NCBI GenBank assembly: GCA_012274445.1
Contig: JAAROD010000093.1
Location: 992,001-1,056,000, forward strand
Source of the DNA: Sclerotiophoma versabilis
Taxonomy: Eukaryota > Ascomycota > Dothideomycetes > Pleosporales > Didymellaceae
DNA length: 64,000 nucleotides
Reading direction: 5' to 3'
In this document: positions 58,303 through 64,000 of the stretch, in pieces
Position numbering within the stretch: position 1 is the stretch's first letter
How the letters are laid out: each line of letters begins with the position of its first letter
Notes under the pieces: model-generated
What the model was told of the DNA's origin: nothing
The model's input: only the letters and a program-made list of their open reading frames with translations
The model's database searches: none
Translations under genes and position numbers: made by a program

Positions 58303-59565
58303 TTAGGACATCGCAATGCTCTCCTGCTTCTTGATCTTCTCTTCCTCATCATACCAGCCGAGCAGATGCGCAACATACTCGCCAGCCAGACCAAGACTGA
58401 TGGCCCCTCCAGTGAAGAATGCACCGTTGACGAACCACCACCAACAGTCTTTGACCTCCTTAAGCTTGACGCGGCGAATCATTGTGCCTAGCGTAAGCGC
58501 CGCACCTCCGCAAGAGCCAATGTAGAAGAGAGGGCCAAGGCCTGCAGCATACCCAGAGGCCGCAAGGAGTCCGATCTGTACAACGGCGAGACCTGACAGT
58601 ACTGCCTTTGTCTCTTTTTCGTGCTTCAGCGCAATGCTCTTGATGCCTGCCTTGACATCGTCCTTGATGTCCATGTGCGCGTAGATCATGTCGTACAGTA
58701 CGGTCCAAGCGACGTTGCTAGCGTACAGGAAGGCGGCTGCAGTGAGTGCAGCTTGATTAGTGAGGAGATCAATACCGAGCGCAGGGAAGCCCATCATTGC
58801 GCCCCAGGAGAAGGTAAGGCCGAGGACAAACTGCGGGTAGTAGGTGACGCGCTTCGCTAGTGGGTAGAGGGTGACAAGGATGAGTGACGGTGTGGCGTAC
58901 CAGAAGCACTCGAAAGGTAGGGAGAGCAGAACGGCGAGACCAGTGAAAAGCTGGCCACCAAGAAAAACGATAGCTTGCTGTGGCGTCACTGCTCTCCTAG
59001 CGAGTGGACGAAGTCGTGTTCTTTCAACATGAGGGTCGAGATTGCGATCCCAAAGGTCGTTGATGGTACATCCAGCTCCTCTCATGACAAGTGCGCCAGT
59101 GAGGAACAGCGCTGTAGTGCTTATGACAGCTGAAGGTGCAGCGACAGGTACAGCCATTGCTCCAGCCAGTAGTGTACTGAAGAGACACGGGAAGAAAAGA
59201 TAGTACGTTCCCGCAGGCGCTTGAAGCCGCATGAGCTCGGCATATGGAATAATTTTCGCAGGTAGGTACGAGATGAAGCCAGTCGTGGGTGGTTTATATG
59301 CTGGCAAGGCCTTGGCTGGTGAATCGTGCGTCGTTGCTATGCTCGAGGCAGGTGTTGTGATATGCGTAAGACTTTTAGTTGTTGGTCGACAAGCATGTGA
59401 GCTTCTCGATGTGATGAGCTGTGTGGACCTTGCTTGATGTCTTACTGGCAGGAGCGATACTGATGAAAGTGCTCTTCGCAATGAGGTCTGAATGTGAGGG
59501 GTTAGGTTGCCAGTCTGGTGAAGTCTTGCGCCGTAGCGGCCAGCTCGAAGAAGTTGAGATGCCAT
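58303..59565 (-). CDS. COQ2: 4-hydroxybenzoate polyprenyltransferase, mitochondrial
   Basis: A single-exon protein of 420 aa. The first 80 or so residues are Arg/Ser/Thr-rich with few acidic residues, fitting a mitochondrial presequence. Both Asp-rich motifs of the UbiA family are intact: NDLWDRNLD (169-177) and DMIYAHMDIKDD (292-303). LMRLQAPAGTYYLFFPCLFS is the conserved first TM region, and several further hydrophobic helices follow. The enzyme joins the polyprenyl chain to 4-hydroxybenzoate in the inner membrane, the committed membrane step of ubiquinone synthesis. The length is normal for fungal COQ2. It is divergent from the JmjC gene. Confidence 0.95.
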   Translation of the reverse strand: MASQLLRAGRYGARLHQTGNLTPHIQTSLRRALSSVSLLPVRHQARSTQLITSRSSHACRPTTKSLTHITTPASSIATTHDSPAKALPAYKPPTTGFISYLPAKIIPYAELMRLQAPAGTYYLFFPCLFSTLLAGAMAVPVAAPSAVISTTALFLTGALVMRGAGCTINDLWDRNLDPHVERTRLRPLARRAVTPQQAIVFLGGQLFTGLAVLLSLPFECFWYATPSLILVTLYPLAKRVTYYPQFVLGLTFSWGAMMGFPALGIDLLTNQAALTAAAFLYASNVAWTVLYDMIYAHMDIKDDVKAGIKSIALKHEKETKAVLSGLAVVQIGLLAASGYAAGLGPLFYIGSCGGAALTLGTMIRRVKLKEVKDCWWWFVNGAFFTGGAISLGLAGEYVAHLLGWYDEEEKIKKQESIAMS

Positions 59566-60105
59566 GGCCGTTACGCTAGGTGATCAAAGATAGGACTTGA
59601 GCCAGTCCTTAAGAGTGAAACTAAAGCGGGTCCGGCGCCTGCCGAAAGAATGTCGATGAAAGTAGGTCTCAAACGCGTTACGCGAGCTTTGGAAAAGCCT
59701 TAAAGTTTCAACTACACGTGTCGCATGATCTGGGTATCTCACGGGTACCGTTCTTTTCGTAGAAGACCCAAATGAGCGATGGGGGCGGTGAGAGTGAGGT
59801 CAGGACCCCCAAGGTAAGAGCCAAAGAAAGTAGTTGACTAGCGTGTCGTCTGTGCACTTCCCGAGCTCCCGAACCGAGCTCTAGCCTCCCATGTTGGAGC
59901 TCTACGTCGCATCCGCAACACCATCTTCTGGTCGCCGCCCCCAGCAACAGCGCCGTTACGCCTCCTCATGACCTTGGTGCGCTCAGGGACACCTGCCTGG
60001 AGCTAGCTTGCACCTTCGGCCGCCCACGCGACAACTACGACGCCGCAGAGGTGCACCCAACCCCGTCCGTATATGCGACTTCAAGAATGCACCTCTACAG
60101 ACAAG
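59566..60105. promoter_or_regulatory. Divergent region between COQ2 and the JmjC gene
   Basis: 540 bp between start codons with no other gene. It must hold both promoters. Confidence 0.5.
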
Positions 60106-63100
60106 ATGCCCGCCGCCCGACCGAGGGCTTCGTTCGAGCCCATACCGCCTGACTTCGACGTGCGTACCTTTGTTGAGGCTGCAGAGAACTTCCAATATGT
60201 CGACCGCATTTCGTATGAGATGATCGCCAGCAATGGCATGGAGCAGTTTGAGAAGCTTGTGCTGCTCCATGTCGTTATTGGCGGAAAGCCACTGGTCATC
60301 GACGGGTTTGAGGAAGTTCTGGACCCGTGGACCTTCACCCCGTCATGGCTGCGCGACAACCACGGCGACAAAGGTGCGTTTTACCAGTGTAGATACGCTG
60401 GTTCGAGCATAGTGGCTAACGTAATTCCAGTCGAGAACGCGCGCAACCTTACCATGAAAGAGAATATTCCGCTCACAATCAAACACTACCTCAAGCACAT
60501 GAGCAAGCTGACCAACCAGTTTTTCGACAGTCCAGACAGCTATAGAGACAAAACCCGCCAGCGCATTTACCTCAAAGATATCGACTGCCCGCAGGTCTGG
60601 CAAGACAAGCTCAAGGATCACATACCCCCCAGTCTTTTCTACCTCAACGACTGCACTGGCGAGGTTGATGGGGCTGGAGCGCTGGAGGACGTCACTGGGC
60701 GCAAAGGTCGCGGCATTGGGCGTGCTGGAGATCTGATGAGCAGCCTGCCACCAGAAATGCGCGCTGAGAATTTGATGTGTTACATAGGACACGAGGGTAC
60801 GTACACACCATCGCATCGCGAGATGTGCGCTTCGCTGGGTCAGAACATCATGGTGGATGCATCCACGCAGATCAGTGAGGACGGCAAGCCTGAGCACCCG
60901 GGTTCGTCGCTCTGGTTTATGACCGAGATGAAGGATCGTCACCTGGTGTCAGAGTACTGGCTGTCTGTACTTGGTCATGACATTGAGGTCGAGAACCACT
61001 TCGCCCAACTCATCGCGTGGAAGAAAGCCCCGTTCAAGACATACGTTGTAGAGCAGCGCCCCGGTGACTTCATCCTGATTCCGCCACTGGCTCCGCATCA
61101 AGTCTGGAACCGTGGCACTCGCACCATGAAGATTGCATGGAATCGAACGACTGTTGAAACCCTCGAACTCGCCCTGTCTGAAGCCTTGCCAAACTCCAGG
61201 ATCGTATGTCGTGACGAGCAGTACAAAAATAAAGCCATCGTGTATTACACATTGTTGAAGTACTCACAACTCATCAAGACCGCCCGCGCTCTAGTCACAG
61301 CTGGTGGGGAACAGGCTGAAGCGATTCAACATTCGTTCAAGGTCCGACAGGTACAACGAGACTTCAAACGGCTCTTCGGTCTGTACAGGTCAATCATGCT
61401 TTCGGAGATGTTCGGCCAGAACTCCAGAGAACAATGCGAGTTCCTGCCATATGATAGCAACGTTACCTGCGCTTACTGCAGGTGCAACATCTTCAACCGC
61501 TTCCTGAGCTGCAAGAGCTGCAAAAATGTGTTCAGCTCCGAGATCGAGGAGCCCTATGATGTTTGTATGGACTGTTACTGCATGGGGCGCAGCTGTGGTT
61601 GTCAATCCGGTTACCAGTGGGTCGAACAGTGGAAATGGAAAGACTTGGTCCACAAGTACGAAGAGTGGCGCACCCAAATTATCGACATTGACGGTCACAT
61701 GACCGACAAGACGCCTCTGCCGCTGCAGGAAGAGCGGAGATATCTGGGCAAGAAAACACTGGCACAAGTGTGCCAGGAACAACTGAAGATTCGACCATCC
61801 GTGGACATCAAAGCTCCACAAGTCGAGGACAACTCCGAAGACGAAGAGATCGAGGTTGATATCTATGGCGTCGCAAAGAAAGTCAAAAACAAGAAGTCCA
61901 AACAGTGGCTGAGAACACACAAGTCTTGCCATACGTGCCTGCATCGGCATCCCAATTGGAAAGTAGCGTTTTGCTCCAACTGTGATCTAGCTTTTTGTTA
62001 CGGTACTTTGTTCCGAGCGCATGATATGATGCCTTTGAGCATCATGGAGGAGTATCATTGGAAATGTCCTCATTGTAGAAAAGTGTGCAATACAGGACAC
62101 TGTCGGCGTGACCCTCGCCAACACCCTTATGAGCCAAAAGGTACCCTTCTCGGTCACGACACGAAGAAAGTTGCCGACCCACGCTCTGTCGAGTGTCTTG
62201 TTGATTTTAGTGTGTCTAACCTCAACTGGTTGCGGGAAGAGGAAGGTATGGGCCAGAGTGCAATGCAGCGACGCATGTTGCAAGCTGAACAGGATCGAAT
62301 GGCTGACCCATCCTTGGATCCTCGCTACATGGATGAAGATCCTACAAACTCGCGCAACGGCATTGCATACTCTCCAGTCGAAGATGCAAATGGCAACGTT
62401 AACGACAACGGAGATTCTGTGGACATTGACGTAATACAAAACGGCGATGCGAACGGCTACCACCACAAACCTGACCCCAACGGCGACATTCCGCGGCTAG
62501 GACAGAAACGAGGGCGCGGAGACGAGGAAGATGGGACACAGAAGAAGTTCAAGAAGCAGAAGAAGAAGAAGATAGACGAGGATCAGCCTCTAGAACCAAA
62601 GAACGTTTCCGGAAAGCAGTATCAGAAGGAAATGCAGCGCAGGCTTCTGGAAGAGGCTAAACGTGAAGATAGATTTATCCTCGTTGCTGCCAAGATGAAG
62701 AATAAGTCCAAGGTTATAAAGCTGTTCCTGGACCCTCAGATCCTGGAGAACATCAGCAATCGGCCTGTGCTCGAGCGTCCTCAACCTGCGGTACGGCAGA
62801 AGATACCCGAAGACGAGGGTGAGAGCGGGAACATTGGATCTATCCTGCAGTCAGACATCATACCGAAAGCTAATGCTGCGAGAACTGTTGATGAGAAAGA
62901 GAAGGCGACGAAGGTGTTTCGATACAGAGTGGAGCCTGATGGTTCGTATACGGCCAAGAGACGCAACACTGATACTGGTGGGCCTGCCAAAACGCCTGGT
63001 CGACCTCGCGGTTCGCGACGATATGAAGAGATTACAGTCGACTCTGAAGAAGAGCTCTACGATGACGGCGATGGTGCGGACAGCGCTTGTCCTGTGCGCA

Positions 63101-64000
63101 TCCGCGCGCGTACATCAAACTGGCTCGCGCGCAAGAACCAGGATGAGGACGAGGACCTGCCGACTGAGCTCCCAGTAGATTTCAGGGACGGTGACGTTCG
63201 ACCAGCACGCGACCGCGAGAGAGAGCGGGAACGGGCTCAGGAAAGGGCTCGCGAACGGGCGGAGAGGAGAAAGTCGATACTAGCCAAGCCGCCGTCAGTG
63301 ACCAGGCCTAGGGGTCGACCCTCCAAGAATCGTGAAAATAGCAACGGGAGCATCACTGCTGAAGCATTGAATGAAGATGAGGATGCGGCGCCTAAGGAAG
63401 ACGTAACGCATGAGGAAGACGTGGTGCATGAGGAAGATGTGGTGCATGAGGAAGATGTGGTGCATGAGGAAGATGTGGTGCATGAGGAAGATGCGGCATA
63501 TGGAGAAATCGCGGCACATGAAGAAAACGCAGTAGATAAGGATTATGACCAATCTAGCGAAGCACTTGTCCTGGCTCAGCAAGCTGCGGCCGCGGCCCTC
63601 GAAGCGCGACAGCGCGAAGAAGAAGCCCAGCGCAAGGCGGCTGAGGAAAAAGAGCGGGCTGCTGCTGCTGAGCGTGTAGCTCAGGAGAACCTGCGTGCAA
63701 AGATAGCACTCTTCAACTCCGATGATGAGGAGCCTGTGGATGATTTCTTCAACGACCTCGCTGCTGAGGATCCAGCCTCAAATGAACCGGACTTTGATGT
63801 CTTCGCTGAACCCATTCATACCGGACAGCTTCAAGCTACTAACTCTCTGTTCGATCGTCCAGAGATGAACGGGAAGAAGATCAAGATTGTCTCGGCTGCG
63901 AGCAAGCGCAACAGTGAAAACTCCACTACCACCACGACGACCACGATCATGGCGCCAGTATCGACTTTTACCAGTATCAACAAGGAGCCTCAAAGCCTGG
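60106..64000 (+). CDS. JmjC-domain protein with CXXC-R1 zinc finger, 3' end beyond the window
   Basis: Exon 1 (60106-60373), a 57-nt GT-AG intron (60374-60430) and exon 2 from 60431 stay open to the window edge (over 1270 codons). The JmjC domain (about residues 90-330) has SHREMCASLGQNIMV with H218 and E220, and PHQVWN with H312, a possible HXE..H iron site. A Cys-rich cluster follows at about 437-484 (CAYCRCNIFNRFLSCKSC). A zf-4CXXC_R1 type finger lies at about 586-690 (CHTCLHRHPNWKVAFCSNC, then WKCPHCRKVCNTGHCRRD). The long C-terminal half is charged and disordered, with AT-hook-like GRPRGS and RGRPSKN motifs. Such fungal proteins are candidate histone demethylases or chromatin factors; activity is not proven by sequence. 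An in-frame ATG 11 codons upstream (60073) is an alternative start. Confidence 0.88.
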   Translation, partial: MPAARPRASFEPIPPDFDVRTFVEAAENFQYVDRISYEMIASNGMEQFEKLVLLHVVIGGKPLVIDGFEEVLDPWTFTPSWLRDNHGDKGAFYQCRYAGSSIVANVIPVENARNLTMKENIPLTIKHYLKHMSKLTNQFFDSPDSYRDKTRQRIYLKDIDCPQVWQDKLKDHIPPSLFYLNDCTGEVDGAGALEDVTGRKGRGIGRAGDLMSSLPPEMRAENLMCYIGHEGTYTPSHREMCASLGQNIMVDASTQISEDGKPEHPGSSLWFMTEMKDRHLVSEYWLSVLGHDIEVENHFAQLIAWKKAPFKTYVVEQRPGDFILIPPLAPHQVWNRGTRTMKIAWNRTTVETLELALSEALPNSRIVCRDEQYKNKAIVYYTLLKYSQLIKTARALVTAGGEQAEAIQHSFKVRQVQRDFKRLFGLYRSIMLSEMFGQNSREQCEFLPYDSNVTCAYCRCNIFNRFLSCKSCKNVFSSEIEEPYDVCMDCYCMGRSCGCQSGYQWVEQWKWKDLVHKYEEWRTQIIDIDGHMTDKTPLPLQEERRYLGKKTLAQVCQEQLKIRPSVDIKAPQVEDNSEDEEIEVDIYGVAKKVKNKKSKQWLRTHKSCHTCLHRHPNWKVAFCSNCDLAFCYGTLFRAHDMMPLSIMEEYHWKCPHCRKVCNTGHCRRDPRQHPYEPKGTLLGHDTKKVADPRSVECLVDFSVSNLNWLREEEGMGQSAMQRRMLQAEQDRMADPSLDPRYMDEDPTNSRNGIAYSPVEDANGNVNDNGDSVDIDVIQNGDANGYHHKPDPNGDIPRLGQKRGRGDEEDGTQKKFKKQKKKKIDEDQPLEPKNVSGKQYQKEMQRRLLEEAKREDRFILVAAKMKNKSKVIKLFLDPQILENISNRPVLERPQPAVRQKIPEDEGESGNIGSILQSDIIPKANAARTVDEKEKATKVFRYRVEPDGSYTAKRRNTDTGGPAKTPGRPRGSRRYEEITVDSEEELYDDGDGADSACPVRIRARTSNWLARKNQDEDEDLPTELPVDFRDGDVRPARDRERERERAQERARERAERRKSILAKPPSVTRPRGRPSKNRENSNGSITAEALNEDEDAAPKEDVTHEEDVVHEEDVVHEEDVVHEEDVVHEEDAAYGEIAAHEENAVDKDYDQSSEALVLAQQAAAAALEARQREEEAQRKAAEEKERAAAAERVAQENLRAKIALFNSDDEEPVDDFFNDLAAEDPASNEPDFDVFAEPIHTGQLQATNSLFDRPEMNGKKIKIVSAASKRNSENSTTTTTTTIMAPVSTFTSINKEPQSL
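63409..63498 (+). repeat. 18-bp coding tandem repeat, five units
   Basis: CATGAGGAAGATGTGGTG repeats five times (the first and last units vary), encoding HEEDVV repeats in the acidic tail of the JmjC protein. Confidence 0.92.

Overview
This window looks like chromosomal DNA of a filamentous ascomycete, probably a dothideomycete of the Pleosporales type. The evidence is short introns (about 47-63 nt), Zn2Cys6 regulators, a HET-domain gene, NLR and ankyrin relics, and a large AT-rich block of retroelements with strong RIP-like decay (C-to-T and G-to-A changes giving TpA-rich DNA with Trp and Gln codons turned into stops). The genus-level guess is inference; the fungal assignment is firm.

Layout. 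1-6.4 kb is GC-rich and housekeeping: the edge of an unknown gene, an RS-rich zinc-knuckle protein, the spliceosomal cwf18/CCDC12 protein, and a mitochondrial PPR protein. 6.4-13.0 kb is accessory: an intact HET gene, a decayed NB-ARC (STAND) gene beside it, and an F-box-like protein. 13.4-17.3 kb carries a small probable mitochondrial protein, a sphingolipid delta-4 desaturase and a Sur7/PalI-type four-TM protein. 18.4-23.7 kb is a divergent pair of Zn2Cys6 regulators, one with a GC-AG intron inside its zinc cluster. 24.4-25.1 kb is an isoprenylcysteine methyltransferase-like membrane enzyme. 25.9-29.1 kb holds small one-TM genes and ankyrin relics.

29.46-49.86 kb is a tandem Ty3/gypsy chromovirus-type array (LTR-internal-LTR-internal-LTR), heavily RIP-decayed. 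Its second unit is interrupted by a younger, less decayed Ty1/copia element (38919-46465, minus strand, 269-bp LTRs, 5-bp target duplication). 49.9-56.3 kb is further decayed repeat DNA that I cannot classify. Unique sequence resumes near 56.4 kb with another ankyrin scrap and a third copy of the small one-TM gene, then COQ2 (ubiquinone synthesis) and a large JmjC protein with a CXXC-R1 zinc finger running off the right edge.

The least expected item is the small one-TM gene family (about 70-89 aa). It has two intact copies with the same intron position and phase and one broken copy, it lies on both sides of the retroelement island, and each copy lies within about 0.5-1 kb of an ankyrin relic. 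With the HET gene and the dead NB-ARC gene it suggests a worn allorecognition or immunity-type neighbourhood, but its function is unknown.
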